A stretch of DNA of 64,000 nucleotides from [Clostridium] citroniae WAL-17108 (GCF_000233455.1 NZ_JH376423.1:1-64000), one strand, 5' to 3'; positions 17,677 through 26,973 are shown, counted from the first letter of the stretch. Translations and numbers: made by a program. Notes: generated by a model not told the origin, from the letters alone.

Positions 17677-18747
17677 ATGGGACAGAACAGAAGACGGACC
17701 AGCAGGAGATCTGCTGATGACAAGATAAAATACATTCGTATGGCAGCAATCCCTCTTTTGATCGTGATCGTGCTGGTCATCATTATTGTGGTGATGGACA
17801 AAAAGCCATCGGACAAGCAGACTGCTGCCCCGGGAACCGAGACTTCAGCGGATGCCGGCCACAGCTCCCAGGACAGCCAGGGGCAGAAAGACCAGGGGCA
17901 GAAAGAACAGAGCCAGGATGCGGTTGCACCGGACAACAGTCAGTATACAACGGATTTTTCGGATTATGAGCTTCAGAAGGACGAGATTCCACAGGTGAAC
18001 CTGATCATCAGCGAGTATTTCCAGGCAAAGGTGGACCAGGACGCTGAAAAGCTGTTCCAGCTATTTGGAAAGGCAACGGATGAGAGCTTAAATGCGCGCA
18101 AGGATGAGCTGAAGAATGAAGCCGTGTACATTGAAGATTATCAGGATATCGTGTGCTATACAAAGCCAGGTCTGACAGAGGAATCCTATGTGGTCTATGT
18201 GACCTACGAGGTGAAGTTCAGAAGAGTGGATACCCTGGCACCCGGCCTGATGTGGTGTTATGTGCTGAAGGATGACAGCGGCAATTATATCATCCGTGAA
18301 AATGTGGTAGGTGACGAGGCCGATTATGTGGCAAAGCAGAACCAGTCCGAGGACGTGAGACTGTTATCCAACCAGGTTAATGAGCGCCTGAGGCAGGCTA
18401 TTGAGTCCGATACCCTGCTGGCGGGAATTTATAAGGATCTGAGAAACGGTGCGGTTGTTTCAAACTCCGAGGAGGATGGACAGGACAGTTTTGTATCCCT
18501 GGAGGATGGCGGAAGTGATGAATCCGGCAATGATGGCACCCAGGCCGATGACAGCCGGAATGAGGGAAGCCAGGATGATTCGGCCATCTCGCCTGAGAGC
18601 GGTTCCCCAGCAGGGGAAAACGGATCCCAGGGACAAGGCTTAGAGGGACAAAGCTCGGAGGGACAAGGCTTAGAGGGACAGACTGCTTCCAGCGGACAGG
18701 AACCGGCCGAAGGGACCACTGGCGGTTCCAATGTGAAGATAGAGTGA
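17677..18747 (+). CDS. Membrane-anchored protein with low-complexity tail, unknown function
   Basis: A 356-residue protein. A basic N-terminus (GQNRRRTSRRS) and one membrane segment (IPLLIVIVLVIIIVV, about 25-43) place the rest outside. A Ser/Gln/Gly-rich linker leads to a globular domain of about 180 residues (from YELQKDEIPQVNLII to RQAIESDTLLAGIY), NTF2/SnoaL-like in feel but not assigned. The tail is Gly/Ser/Glu/Gln-rich with imperfect EGQGLEGQ repeats. ATG 17677 is chosen because GGAGG precedes it; the frame is open from 17626. queA starts 18 bases after the stop, so it may be co-transcribed. Confidence 0.65.
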   Translation: MGQNRRRTSRRSADDKIKYIRMAAIPLLIVIVLVIIIVVMDKKPSDKQTAAPGTETSADAGHSSQDSQGQKDQGQKEQSQDAVAPDNSQYTTDFSDYELQKDEIPQVNLIISEYFQAKVDQDAEKLFQLFGKATDESLNARKDELKNEAVYIEDYQDIVCYTKPGLTEESYVVYVTYEVKFRRVDTLAPGLMWCYVLKDDSGNYIIRENVVGDEADYVAKQNQSEDVRLLSNQVNERLRQAIESDTLLAGIYKDLRNGAVVSNSEEDGQDSFVSLEDGGSDESGNDGTQADDSRNEGSQDDSAISPESGSPAGENGSQGQGLEGQSSEGQGLEGQTASSGQEPAEGTTGGSNVKIE

Positions 18748-18765
18748 TGCTGGAGGAAGAAAGAC

Positions 18766-19815
18766 ATGGATGTTAAGGATTTTTATTTTGATTTACCGGA
18801 AGAACTGATCGCCCAGGATCCTCTGGAGGACAGGTCATCCTCCAGGCTTCTGGTGCTTGACAAGGATACAGGAGAGATCCGGCACAGGGTATTCAGGGAT
18901 ATTGTTGAGTATTTAAGACCGGGGGATTGTCTGGTGATTAATGATACCAAGGTGATACCGGCCAGATTATTCGGAACAAAGAAGGACACCGGTGCAAAGA
19001 TTGAGATACTGCTGTTAAAGCGCAGGGAGAATGATATATGGGAAACCCTGGTCAGGCCCGGAAAAAAGGCCAAGCCAGGTACTGTGATTGATTTTGGAGA
19101 GGGGCTTCTGACCGGCACTGTCATCGATACCGTGGATGACGGAAACCGGCTGATCCGGTTCAGCTACAAGGGGATCTTTGAGGAGATCCTGGATCAGCTG
19201 GGTCAGATGCCGCTTCCTCCTTATATCACCCATCAGCTTCAGGACAAGAACCGGTATCAGACCGTGTATGCAAAGCATGAGGGATCGGCAGCAGCACCTA
19301 CGGCAGGGCTCCATTTTACAAAGGAGCTTTTAAAACAGATAGAAGACATGGGAGTGAAGATCGCCCATGTGACGCTTCATGTGGGTCTTGGTACTTTCCG
19401 CCCGGTAAAGGTGGAGAATGTGCTGGACCACCATATGCATTCGGAATTTTATGTGGTGGAGGAATCTGAGGCCAGGAAGGTCAATGACACTAAGGCAGCC
19501 GGCGGCCGGGTCATTTGTGTGGGAACCACAAGCTGCAGGACAGTGGAATCAGCTTCCACCCAGGAGGGGATTCTGGAGGCAAAGACAGGATGGACGGAGA
19601 TCTTCATCTATCCGGGATACCGGTTTAAGGTGTTGGATGCGCTGATCACTAATTTCCACCTGCCCGAGTCCACCCTGGTCATGCTGGTGAGTGCACTGGC
19701 GGGGAGGGAGCACATCCTCAATGCCTACCAGGAGGCTGTGAAGGAACGCTACCGGTTTTTCTCATTTGGGGATGCTATGTTCATTGCATCTGATCCAAAA
19801 ACGGGGAACCAGTAG
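18766..19815 (+). CDS. queA: QueA, SAM:tRNA ribosyltransferase-isomerase
   Basis: A 349-residue enzyme that transfers and isomerises the ribosyl group of S-adenosylmethionine onto preQ1 in tRNA, giving epoxyqueuosine. It begins with the typical [18 protein letters not shown], and has [27 protein letters not shown] and [14 protein letters not shown]. The C-terminal [18 protein letters not shown] is also standard. The length is normal. It has AGGAAGAAAG before the start. No preQ1 riboswitch was recognised upstream. Confidence 0.95.
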   Translation: MDVKDFYFDLPEELIAQDPLEDRSSSRLLVLDKDTGEIRHRVFRDIVEYLRPGDCLVINDTKVIPARLFGTKKDTGAKIEILLLKRRENDIWETLVRPGKKAKPGTVIDFGEGLLTGTVIDTVDDGNRLIRFSYKGIFEEILDQLGQMPLPPYITHQLQDKNRYQTVYAKHEGSAAAPTAGLHFTKELLKQIEDMGVKIAHVTLHVGLGTFRPVKVENVLDHHMHSEFYVVEESEARKVNDTKAAGGRVICVGTTSCRTVESASTQEGILEAKTGWTEIFIYPGYRFKVLDALITNFHLPESTLVMLVSALAGREHILNAYQEAVKERYRFFSFGDAMFIASDPKTGNQ

Positions 19816-19826
19816 CTGCAGAGGAT

Positions 19827-20636
19827 ATGAGAGAGATCGTTATGAGAGAAGCGGTTAAAGAATCAGTGAAAGACGAATCGGTTAAGGACGAGCGTCTGAA
19901 TAAATGGCTCAGTCAGATGGGGGTATGCTCCCGGCGGGAAGCGGACCGTCTGATCCAGGAAGGCAGGGTACTGGTGGACGGCTGTCCGGCAGTTATGGGG
20001 CAGAAGGTGTCACCGGGGCAGACGGTGGTCTGTAATGGAATCCCTGTGTCTTGGGAGACATCGGGAAGGCCGGAGCCTATTTTGCTGGCAGTAAACAAGC
20101 CGCGGGGGATCGTGTGCACTACCTCATCCAAGGACAGGGCTGAAAATATAGTGGAATACCTGAAGTATCCGGAACGGATCTATCCGGTGGGAAGGCTGGA
20201 TAAGGAGTCGGAGGGTCTGCTTCTTATGACAAATCAGGGGGATCTGGTGAATAAAATCATGCGCAGCGGCAATGCTCATGAAAAGGAGTATATTGTCACC
20301 GTGGATCATGCAGTGACAGCGGAGTTCATGGATCAGATGGCAAAGGGCGTGTATCTGAAGGAACTGGATGTGGGAACCCGGCCCTGCAGGCTTCACAAAG
20401 TGGGGGAAAAGACATTTTCCATTGTACTGACCCAGGGACTTAACAGGCAGATCCGCCGCATGTGCGAAGCCTGCGGATATCATGTAAAACAGCTGGTCCG
20501 GGTGCGGATCATGAACCTTTGTCTGGGGAACCTTAAAACAGGGGAAAGCAGGAAGGTGACACCGGAGGAATACCGGGAACTGACCCGTCTTTTAAAGGAT
20601 TCCACCAGTTTGCCGGTCAGACATGGCGGACAGTAA
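19827..20636 (+). CDS. RsuA/RluF-family pseudouridine synthase
   Basis: A 269-residue enzyme converting uridine to pseudouridine in rRNA (RluF/RluB-like). An S4 RNA-binding domain (LNKWLSQMGVCSRREADRL, about 24-42) is followed by the catalytic domain with the Asp box GRLDKESEGLLLMTNQGD, and QGLNRQIRRMCEACG near the end. The RluF-type target (23S U2604) is the likeliest, but RsuA/RluB-type sites cannot be excluded. Start is uncertain between ATG 19827 and ATG 19842. It starts 11 bases after queA and ends 19 bases before the preferred ligA start, so a queA-ligA operon is likely. Confidence 0.85.
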   Translation: MREIVMREAVKESVKDESVKDERLNKWLSQMGVCSRREADRLIQEGRVLVDGCPAVMGQKVSPGQTVVCNGIPVSWETSGRPEPILLAVNKPRGIVCTTSSKDRAENIVEYLKYPERIYPVGRLDKESEGLLLMTNQGDLVNKIMRSGNAHEKEYIVTVDHAVTAEFMDQMAKGVYLKELDVGTRPCRLHKVGEKTFSIVLTQGLNRQIRRMCEACGYHVKQLVRVRIMNLCLGNLKTGESRKVTPEEYRELTRLLKDSTSLPVRHGGQ

Positions 20637-20655
20637 TCTAAATCAGGAGAACAGA

Positions 20656-22608
20656 ATGGAAGACAGAATTCAGAGAATGAAAGAATTGGTTTCCATCCTG
20701 AGGCAGGCGGGAAAAGCCTACTATCAGGAGAGCAGGGAGATCATGAGCAATTTTGAGTATGACAAGCTTTATGATGAGCTGAGTTCTCTGGAACAGGAGA
20801 CAGGAATCATCATGTCAGGAAGCCCTACCCAGAAGGTAGGGTATGAGGTGTTAAGTGAGCTTCCCAAGGAAACTCATGATTCTCCCATGCTTTCGCTGGA
20901 TAAGACAAAGAGCGTGGAGGATCTGCAGGCATGGCTGGGAACCCAGAAGGGCCTGCTGTCCTGGAAGATGGATGGTCTGACCATTGTGCTGACCTATGAA
21001 GGGGGAAGCCTTCAGAAGGCGGTTACAAGGGGAAATGGAGAGATTGGGGAAGTGATCACTGCCAATGCAAAGGTATTCTCCAATATTCCGTTGAGTATTT
21101 CCTATGAGGGACAGCTGGTACTACGGGGAGAGGCTGTGATCACTTATTCGGATTTTCGCAGGATCAATGAGGAAATCGAGGACGTGGATGCAAAATACAA
21201 GAATCCCAGGAATCTGTGCAGCGGCTCCGTGCGCCAGCTCAACAGCCAGATCACGGCTGAGCGGAACGTGCATTTCGAGGCATTTGCCCTTGTGAGGGCG
21301 GATGGGGTGGATTTTGACAACTCCAGGAGGAGACAGTTTGAATGGCTGAGGGAACAGGGATTTGAGGTTGTGGCATTTACGGAAGTAACCGCAGAGAGCC
21401 TGCCTGAGGCGGTGAAGGAATTTGCGGACGCGGTGGAGGGCAATGACATTCCTTCCGATGGTCTGGTGCTTACCTATGATGATATTGCTTACGGGGAATC
21501 CCTGGGAAGGACTGCGAAGTTTCCGCGCAATTCCATTGCGTTTAAGTGGCAGGACGAGATCCGGGAGACACGGTTGGACTACATTGAGTGGAGCGCTTCC
21601 AGGACAGGGCTGATCAATCCGGTGGCGGTGTTTGATCCGGTGGAGTTGGAGGGAACCACGGTGAGCAGGGCCAGTGTCCATAATCTGAGCATTATGGAGG
21701 GGCTGGAACTGGGAGTGGGCGATACCATAACTGTTTATAAGGCGAATATGATCATTCCACAGATCGCAGACAATCTGACCCGCAGCGGGGTAAAAGATAT
21801 ACCTGGGGAATGTCCCGTATGCGGCGGAGAAACCCAGATCAAACAGATCAATGACGTGAAAAGCCTGTACTGTATCAATCCTGACTGCCAGGCTAAGAAG
21901 ATAAAGAGTTTTACATTATTTGTAAGCCGCGATGCCCTTAATATTGACGGACTTTCAGAGGCGACCCTGGAGAAATTTATCGGGGCAGGTTTTATCCATG
22001 AGTATGCCGACATTTTCCATCTGGACCAGTACAGGGACACGATCGTGGAGATGGACGGTTTTGGGCAGAAATCATATGACAATCTGATGGCATCCATACA
22101 GACTGCGTCCAATACTACCCTGCCAAGGCTGGTTTATGGTCTGGGAATTGCCGGGATCGGGCTTGCCAATGCCAAGATGCTTTGCAGGGAGTTTAAGTTT
22201 GATTTTGAGAAAATGCGCCATGCCCAGGCTGAGGAGCTGGTGGCTGTGGACGGGATCGGAGGCGTGCTGGCCCAGGCATGGATGGATTACTTTTCATCGG
22301 AGAAAAATAACCAGTCGGTGGATCACCTGCTAAAAGAACTTACCATTGAGTTGGAGCAGGCGGAGACAGGCGAGGCTGTTTTTGAGGGAATGACCTTTGT
22401 GATCACCGGATCGGTGGAACATTTTGCAAACCGCAAGGAGCTGCAGGAAGTGATCGAGAGCAAGGGCGGCAAAGCCACAGGCTCTGTCACTGCCAAGACC
22501 ACGTATCTGATCAATAATGATGCGGCCTCCAATTCATCAAAGAATAAAAAGGCAAAGGAACTTGGGGTTCCCATCATATCCGAGGAGGAGTTCCTGCGAA
22601 TGTTGTAG
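20656..22608 (+). CDS. ligA: LigA, NAD-dependent DNA ligase
   Basis: A roughly 650-residue replicative and repair ligase. The nucleotidyltransferase core has the adenylated Lys in WKMDGLT and later FKWQDE. An OB fold, a four-Cys zinc finger (CPVCGG..CINPDCQ), helix-hairpin-helix repeats (LGIAGIGLANAKML, AVDGIGGVLAQAW) and a C-terminal BRCT domain (FVITGSVEHFANRKEL) follow in order. ATG 20656 has AGGAG six bases upstream and is preferred to ATG 20623, which would overlap the previous gene and lacks a ribosome site. The KMDG motif, in place of the commoner KIDG, is a mild variant. Confidence 0.93.
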   Translation: MEDRIQRMKELVSILRQAGKAYYQESREIMSNFEYDKLYDELSSLEQETGIIMSGSPTQKVGYEVLSELPKETHDSPMLSLDKTKSVEDLQAWLGTQKGLLSWKMDGLTIVLTYEGGSLQKAVTRGNGEIGEVITANAKVFSNIPLSISYEGQLVLRGEAVITYSDFRRINEEIEDVDAKYKNPRNLCSGSVRQLNSQITAERNVHFEAFALVRADGVDFDNSRRRQFEWLREQGFEVVAFTEVTAESLPEAVKEFADAVEGNDIPSDGLVLTYDDIAYGESLGRTAKFPRNSIAFKWQDEIRETRLDYIEWSASRTGLINPVAVFDPVELEGTTVSRASVHNLSIMEGLELGVGDTITVYKANMIIPQIADNLTRSGVKDIPGECPVCGGETQIKQINDVKSLYCINPDCQAKKIKSFTLFVSRDALNIDGLSEATLEKFIGAGFIHEYADIFHLDQYRDTIVEMDGFGQKSYDNLMASIQTASNTTLPRLVYGLGIAGIGLANAKMLCREFKFDFEKMRHAQAEELVAVDGIGGVLAQAWMDYFSSEKNNQSVDHLLKELTIELEQAETGEAVFEGMTFVITGSVEHFANRKELQEVIESKGGKATGSVTAKTTYLINNDAASNSSKNKKAKELGVPIISEEEFLRML

Positions 22609-22763
22609 CACAGTTTCGGCCGGCATACGGATGGCGGAAATGATTATTCAAACACGCTCGTGGATGGTTCAGACAAAAACCTGTATGCAGCGGCTGTGGG
22701 ATTGCCGGCGAATCTGTGCTGTTTGTGAATGGATCACACAACATTTGAAGGGAGAGAACAAGT

Positions 22764-23684
22764 ATGCCAATAAAAGTACAAAAGGAACTTCCGGCCAGAG
22801 CCATTCTGGAATCAGAGAATATATTTATCATGGATGAGGACCGTGCCATGAGGCAGGACATCAGACCTTTGGAGATTTTAATCCTGAACCTGATGCCTAT
22901 CAAGGAGGATACCGAGACACAGCTTCTGCGGGCATTATCCAATACGCCCCTGCAGGTGGACTGCACCTTTCTCATGCTGTCCACCCACGTGTCCAAGAAT
23001 ACCTCGGCCAGCCATCTGAATAAATTTTACGTAACATTTGACGATATCAGAAAGCGAAAATACGATGGCATGATCATCACCGGGGCGCCTGTGGAAAACC
23101 TGGAATTTGAGGAGGTTAATTACTGGCCGGAACTTTCCAAAATCATGGAGTGGAGCAAGACACATGTGACATCCACCATACATATCTGCTGGGGAGCCCA
23201 GGCCGGACTGTATTATCATTATGGGATCCATAAGTATCCAATGAAGAGGAAGCTGTCCGGTATCTACAATCACAAGGTGTTAAACAGGAAGGTGCCCCTG
23301 GTGCGCAGCCTGAACGATTACTTCCTGGCGCCACACTCCAGGTATACGGAAGTGCGCAAAAGTGATATCTTAAAGCATCCTGAGCTTATGGTGCTGGCGG
23401 AATCAGAGGAGGCGGGAGTCTTTCTTGTAATGAGCTGTGACGGCAGCCAGGTCTTTGTCCAGGGCCATCCGGAGTATGACAGGATGACGCTGAACAATGA
23501 ATATCACAGGGATTTAAACAAGGGGTTGGATCCGGAACTGCCCTGTAATTATTATGAACACAATGATCCCTTCTCGGTACCGGCGTTGACATGGAGAAAT
23601 ACCTCCAATACATTGTATACAAACTGGCTGAACTACTACGTATATCAGGCGACACCGTATGACCTGTACGGAACACCGTTTTAA
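22764..23684 (+). CDS. metA: MetA-family homoserine O-acetyltransferase; 3' end supplied by the integrated element
   Basis: A 306-residue enzyme that activates homoserine for methionine synthesis. Cys142 in HICWGAQAG is the nucleophile, with His in QGHPEYD (about 236). Residue 111 is Glu (GAPVEN); Glu here is linked to acetyl-CoA use, whereas succinyl-transferring enzymes have Gly, so acetyl-transfer is expected. The last codons (YYVYQATPYDL onward) appear to come from the mobile element inserted here: an alternative metA 3' end (YYVYQTTPYVLDEEE) lies at 29711-29758. No SAM riboswitch was recognised in the 155 bases upstream. Confidence 0.92.
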   Translation: MPIKVQKELPARAILESENIFIMDEDRAMRQDIRPLEILILNLMPIKEDTETQLLRALSNTPLQVDCTFLMLSTHVSKNTSASHLNKFYVTFDDIRKRKYDGMIITGAPVENLEFEEVNYWPELSKIMEWSKTHVTSTIHICWGAQAGLYYHYGIHKYPMKRKLSGIYNHKVLNRKVPLVRSLNDYFLAPHSRYTEVRKSDILKHPELMVLAESEEAGVFLVMSCDGSQVFVQGHPEYDRMTLNNEYHRDLNKGLDPELPCNYYEHNDPFSVPALTWRNTSNTLYTNWLNYYVYQATPYDLYGTPF

Positions 23685-23760
23685 AGCGGGTTTTCAGTGG
23701 TTTTGTAAAAATTGGACTTATCATAAAATGGTGCAAAATAACGGGTAATATCGTAAGTTT

Positions 23761-23806
23761 GGGAGTACAAAGGGAGTATAGAAGTTTCTCTTTTGGGAGT
23801 ACAAAA
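23761..23806. repeat. Left-end arm-type repeats (gggagtac)
   Basis: Copies at 23761-23769 (gggagtaca), 23772-23780 (gggagtata) and 23795-23806 (gggagtacaaaa). Matching copies occur at the right end of the element, as expected for DR2-type sites bound by the N-terminal domain of a Tn916-like integrase. Confidence 0.65.
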
Positions 23807-23857
23807 TTTGTGGTATAAAGGGTCTGCGAAAGGAACATTTCGAGTGAAGAAATGAAG

Positions 23858-23896
23858 AAGCAGGAGATTGCTGTAAAATACAGTGGTCTCCTGCTT
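23858..23896. terminator. Bidirectional terminator at the element's left end
   Basis: aagcaggaga-ttgctgta pairs with tacagtggtctcctgctt across a 3-base loop, giving a stem of about 18 bp. It stands just past the stop of the minus-strand gene at 23909 and insulates metA from the element. Confidence 0.7.
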
Positions 23897-23908
23897 ATTT
23901 GTTAGAAA

Positions 23909-24082
23909 CTATTGGGATAATTCAATTTTTCCATGAGCCTTTTCAAAATCTGCGATGTGCTTTTTCATAATGACTTCAAGCTCACGATTGGCTGAACGGG
24001 CGTTATATTCGGCAACATAGCGAAATTTCTGTAATAGTTCGGTATCCGTCCGTAAAGTGAATTTTGCATTATCATTCGGCAT
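23909..24082 (-). CDS. Small Arc-like ribbon-helix-helix protein
   Basis: A 57-residue protein (MPNDNAKFTLRTDTELLQKF at the N-terminus, then a helix with NARSANRELEVIMKKHI). The beta strand AKFTLR followed by two helices and the SANRELE turn is the Arc/MetJ ribbon-helix-helix pattern for a dimeric DNA-binding repressor. GAAAGGAG precedes the start. Genes like this are frequent at the ends of small Lachnospiraceae mobile elements. Target unknown; the divergent region 24083-24215 is a candidate site. Confidence 0.75.
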   Translation of the reverse strand: MPNDNAKFTLRTDTELLQKFRYVAEYNARSANRELEVIMKKHIADFEKAHGKIELSQ

Positions 24083-24215
24083 AGGTCAATCTCCTTTCTG
24101 TGACATTATTATAACGTCAAAATGACGGCTAAAAACATATTGACGGCAAAGTGACGGCATAATATAATAAAAGAGAAACAGGAAATGAAACAAGCAAAAA
24201 GAAAGGGGATAAAAA

Positions 24216-24851
24216 ATGTCAGAATTTACGGAAATCATGAAAAAGATAAGTTTGGAGAATCTTATGTCTTACCTGATTTACGGCATGGATTCTTCAAGAG
24301 AAAATTTTGAAAGTTATGGAGATAAAATTGAAAAGTCCTTTGAGGTACTTTTTGAAAAGCTGGAACAATTATATGACGGAGCAGACAGAAATGACAACAG
24401 ATTGTTTGACGCAGTATCAGATTTTGCGATATTACATGATGATATATATTTTGAAGTGGGAGTTATCATAGGCACTGAATTGTTTAAGGTTCTGGAAAAC
24501 AGTTATCGGAAACATGAAAACGGAGATATAGAGAGGATTTTAAGAAGCAGTAATCGTTTGAAGAAAAAATCAGAACAGACAGTTATGCAACAAATCATAC
24601 AGGGGCGTATGGACAGCGCATTGGAAGAAGCGTTGAGAAAAGAACGGGCATATCAGGACTTGAACAGAAGCGTGGGGGAAAAACTGAAAGACTTAGATAA
24701 AAGCGAGCTTACTTCGGAGCAATGGGAATTGATAGACGAGGCTTTGACAAAGAGCAATGAAAGAAGTTGTGAGTACGGGAGAATGGCATATCAACAGGGG
24801 CTATTAGATACGCTAAACTTCTTGAAAGATATGTTGGTGTTAGAAAAATAG
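24216..24851 (+). CDS. Helical cargo protein of unknown function
   Basis: A 211-residue soluble protein not assigned to a family. It is largely alpha-helical and acidic, with an N-terminal MKKISLENLMSYLIYG, a middle that reads like a four-helix bundle, and a C-terminal GRMAYQQGLLDTLNFLKDML. There is no signal peptide or membrane segment. AAGAAAGGGG precedes the ATG. It precedes the acetyltransferase by 69 bases and may be co-transcribed. It is more AT-rich than chromosomal neighbours. Confidence 0.6.
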   Translation: MSEFTEIMKKISLENLMSYLIYGMDSSRENFESYGDKIEKSFEVLFEKLEQLYDGADRNDNRLFDAVSDFAILHDDIYFEVGVIIGTELFKVLENSYRKHENGDIERILRSSNRLKKKSEQTVMQQIIQGRMDSALEEALRKERAYQDLNRSVGEKLKDLDKSELTSEQWELIDEALTKSNERSCEYGRMAYQQGLLDTLNFLKDMLVLEK

Positions 24852-24920
24852 TTGCTTGTAGGGAAAGAAAAAAGTATAATGAAAGAAAGTTGCAAATTGG
24901 AATTTAAAGGAGAGGGTATT

Positions 24921-25460
24921 GTGATAGAAACTCAACGTTTAATAATGCGACCGTTTGATATAAAAGATTTAGATATACTATCGGAACTATATGGAAATTC
25001 TGACATTATGGTGTATATGCCTTGTGGATGCTTAACGGATAAAGAAATCCGTATACATTTGCAGAAAATAATATCTGACTGGAACGAAAGGCCTCAAGTT
25101 AATTATGAAATGGCGGTAATTTGTAAATCAGATTTCAAAAAAATTGGACGAGCAAGAATACATATGGATTATGAAAATGATACAGCAATGATTGGATGGC
25201 TTATCATTCAATCTGAATGGAACAAAGGATATGCTACGGAAATTACAAAATCTTTGTTGGAATATTGTTTTAATGTTCTCAGTGTTCATCGTGTGTGCGC
25301 TCTCTGCCATCCGAAAAATATAGGTTCGTGGAAGGTGCTGGAAAAGTGTGGGCTGAGACGAGAGGCTCATTATATCAAAAAGGTAAAATACTTAAATAAT
25401 TCTGATATTCATTGGGAAGATGAATTGGAGTACGCTATTCTAAAAGAAGAATTTGTGTAA
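24921..25460 (+). CDS. GNAT-family N-acetyltransferase (RimJ/RimL-like)
   Basis: A 179-residue acetyltransferase of the Acetyltransf_3 type. IETQRLIMRPFDIKDL at the N-terminus, IGWLIIQSEWNKGYATEITK (the acetyl-CoA-binding A motif region, RGYATE-like) and VHRVCALCHPKNIGSWKVLEKCG (the N-S-x-x-x-L-E-K-x-G-like box) are diagnostic. The chosen GTG 24921 has AAAGGAGAGGG five bases upstream and gives a standard family start; the frame is open to 24852. Related enzymes acetylate ribosomal proteins, small amines or antibiotics, so it may be a resistance cargo, but the substrate is unknown. Confidence 0.8.
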   Translation: MIETQRLIMRPFDIKDLDILSELYGNSDIMVYMPCGCLTDKEIRIHLQKIISDWNERPQVNYEMAVICKSDFKKIGRARIHMDYENDTAMIGWLIIQSEWNKGYATEITKSLLEYCFNVLSVHRVCALCHPKNIGSWKVLEKCGLRREAHYIKKVKYLNNSDIHWEDELEYAILKEEFV

Positions 25461-25572
25461 GCAAAATCCCAGTTTGTAGGACAAACCAGTGAGGTCAAGA
25501 AACAAGGCAAAGCCGATACGCCGTAGGGCAGTTCTTGACGGAACGGACGAAAAGAAAACAACATGATATGAG

Positions 25573-25609
25573 AGAGGACTTGAAAGGTCAAAAGCCTTGC
25601 AAGTCCTCT
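25573..25609. terminator. Bidirectional terminator between convergent genes
   Basis: agaggactt (25573-25581) pairs with aagtcctct (25601-25609), with aagg/cctt inside. T-rich DNA follows on the plus strand. It separates the GNAT gene from the minus-strand repressor. Confidence 0.7.
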
Positions 25610-25615
25610 TGTTTA

Positions 25616-26302
25616 TTACTTGGCGTTCTGCTTTAAATACAGAGACTCTTTTTCCAATTCCCGCACAAATCCTTTGACATGGACGGCATGAGGGGCGGTG
25701 TCAACAGAATAGCGTTTTTCAGCCTGTGAATAGGAAAGCTGGGTGATTTTCGGTTCAAAGGTTTCGGTATCAATCCCGTAATAGTAGATTGTGGAAGTTT
25801 CCAATATCATGTGAATACTGTCAAAGTCCTTTGTGAAAACAGAGTGCTTTTCTGTACTGAAAAATTCAGAGGGACATTCGTAAAATTCAGAGCTGTCCTC
25901 TCGCAAAAACAGCGGGAGCAAGTGCATTTCATTTCCGCTTTGATTGACAAGGACATAAAAGCGGGGAATGAGCGCGGAGTATTGTGTCATCATGGCGATA
26001 TACATATCATCTGAATTATCAAGCAAATATTCGGAACAGGTATTGTTGTAAAAGACATATTGCAGGACGGTGTCGTCTGGCTTGGGATTGGTCTGCATAG
26101 GTACGTTTTCCCCGTTCAGCCAGTTTACGTCAACGCCGAGGGAATCCGCAATCAGTCGGAGCTTGTCCGCTTTCGGATTGTACTGTCCTGAAAGATAAGA
26201 GCTAAACGCCCCTTTGGTGATTCCCGTGTCCCGTACAATATCGACCTGCTTTTTGTTCTTGGCTTTCATGGCAAATTTAATTCGTTCTGCGATTGTATTC
26301 AT
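25616..26302 (-). CDS. XRE-family repressor of the mobile element
   Basis: A 228-residue regulator. The N-terminal HTH_3 domain (RIKFAMKAKNKKQVDIVRD, then TGITKGAFSSYLSGQ) is followed by a 150-residue C-terminal domain without the Ser-Lys dyad of LexA/CI peptidases that I can recognise. ATG 26302 has GTGAGGG seven bases upstream and is preferred over ATG 26323. The divergent mobilization genes start at 26548; palindromes at 26332 and 26458 are likely operators. It probably keeps the element quiescent, like ImmR in ICEBs1. Confidence 0.8.
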   Translation of the reverse strand: MNTIAERIKFAMKAKNKKQVDIVRDTGITKGAFSSYLSGQYNPKADKLRLIADSLGVDVNWLNGENVPMQTNPKPDDTVLQYVFYNNTCSEYLLDNSDDMYIAMMTQYSALIPRFYVLVNQSGNEMHLLPLFLREDSSEFYECPSEFFSTEKHSVFTKDFDSIHMILETSTIYYYGIDTETFEPKITQLSYSQAEKRYSVDTAPHAVHVKGFVRELEKESLYLKQNAK

Positions 26303-26331
26303 TTTAAATCCCTCACTTTTCATATCTCGTT

Positions 26332-26343
26332 ATAACTTGTTAT
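26332..26343. promoter_or_regulatory. Putative operator near the repressor gene
   Basis: The palindrome ataac-tt-gttat lies 30 bases upstream of the repressor start and fits an autoregulatory site. Only 12 bases long in a very AT-rich region, so moderate support. Confidence 0.4.
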
Positions 26344-26420
26344 ATCTTATCGCTTAAATCCACTATACCACAAGTTCAGAAAAAAAGAAACAAAAAGTTT
26401 ATAAAAAACTAAATTTTCTA

Positions 26421-26475
26421 TTGCAAAAGGGAAAAAGGTGTGCTATGATACAATTAAGTTCAGAAATAACTGAAC
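26421..26475 (+). promoter_or_regulatory. Promoter with downstream operator for the mobilization genes
   Basis: TTGCAA (26421-26426), a 17-base spacer and TATGAT (26444-26449) are followed by the inverted repeat gttcag-aaataa-ctgaac (26458-26475) over the expected transcription start. A related half-site (agttcag) occurs at about 26373. The arrangement suits repression by the divergent XRE protein. Confidence 0.6.
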
Positions 26476-26547
26476 AATATGACGTCATATAAAAATCCAA
26501 AATAGAAAAGCTGTCCTATCGGCAAAACGGGGAGAAAGGAAACAAGT

Positions 26548-26877
26548 ATGCAGATTACATTGACAAAAGAACAGGTGAAGGAAGCCTTTGGGGAGCTTCG
26601 CTATATGGGGGCGGATATTTGCTACCGCTACGACAGGGAGAGTAAGAAAAAGACTGAGGACGTGGAAGCGGTGAAACTGCACCTCGGAAGCGCAAAGCTG
26701 GGAAACAGCGTAGACATTCGTTTGGAGACAACGGAGCTTCCAAAGATTGAGCCGTATTCTGTGGTGGAGTTGGACGGGGCAGTCTATTCCCCTTATGTGC
26801 AGAGAGGAAACTTTCCCGTGCTGGTGGAGAGAGTTACCTGCAAAGGAATCCGCTGTGTTGTAAACAAACAGGGATAA
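26548..26877 (+). CDS. Small conserved-type mobile-element protein, unknown function
   Basis: A 109-residue protein beginning with ITLTKEQVKEAFGELRYMG and ending with PVLVERVTCKGIRCVVN. The position, directly upstream of the relaxase and downstream of the repressor-controlled promoter, is where Tn916/ICEBs1-type elements carry YdcP/DUF961-type genes, and the beta-rich C-terminal half would be compatible, but I cannot confirm the family. GGGAGAAAGGAAAC precedes the ATG. Confidence 0.55.
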   Translation: MQITLTKEQVKEAFGELRYMGADICYRYDRESKKKTEDVEAVKLHLGSAKLGNSVDIRLETTELPKIEPYSVVELDGAVYSPYVQRGNFPVLVERVTCKGIRCVVNKQG

Positions 26878-26973
26878 AGGAGAAGTCCCCCTGTCCTCGT
26901 TCTGAACCGTCTCAAACGGGCAGGTTGAGGACAGGGCAGGGGCGAAGCCACTGTAAAAGAAAGGGGTGACGGT

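Noticed and set aside
22609..22763. SAM riboswitch or T-box before metA
   Set aside because: I looked for the conserved core of both and did not see it; no terminator/antiterminator pair is evident.
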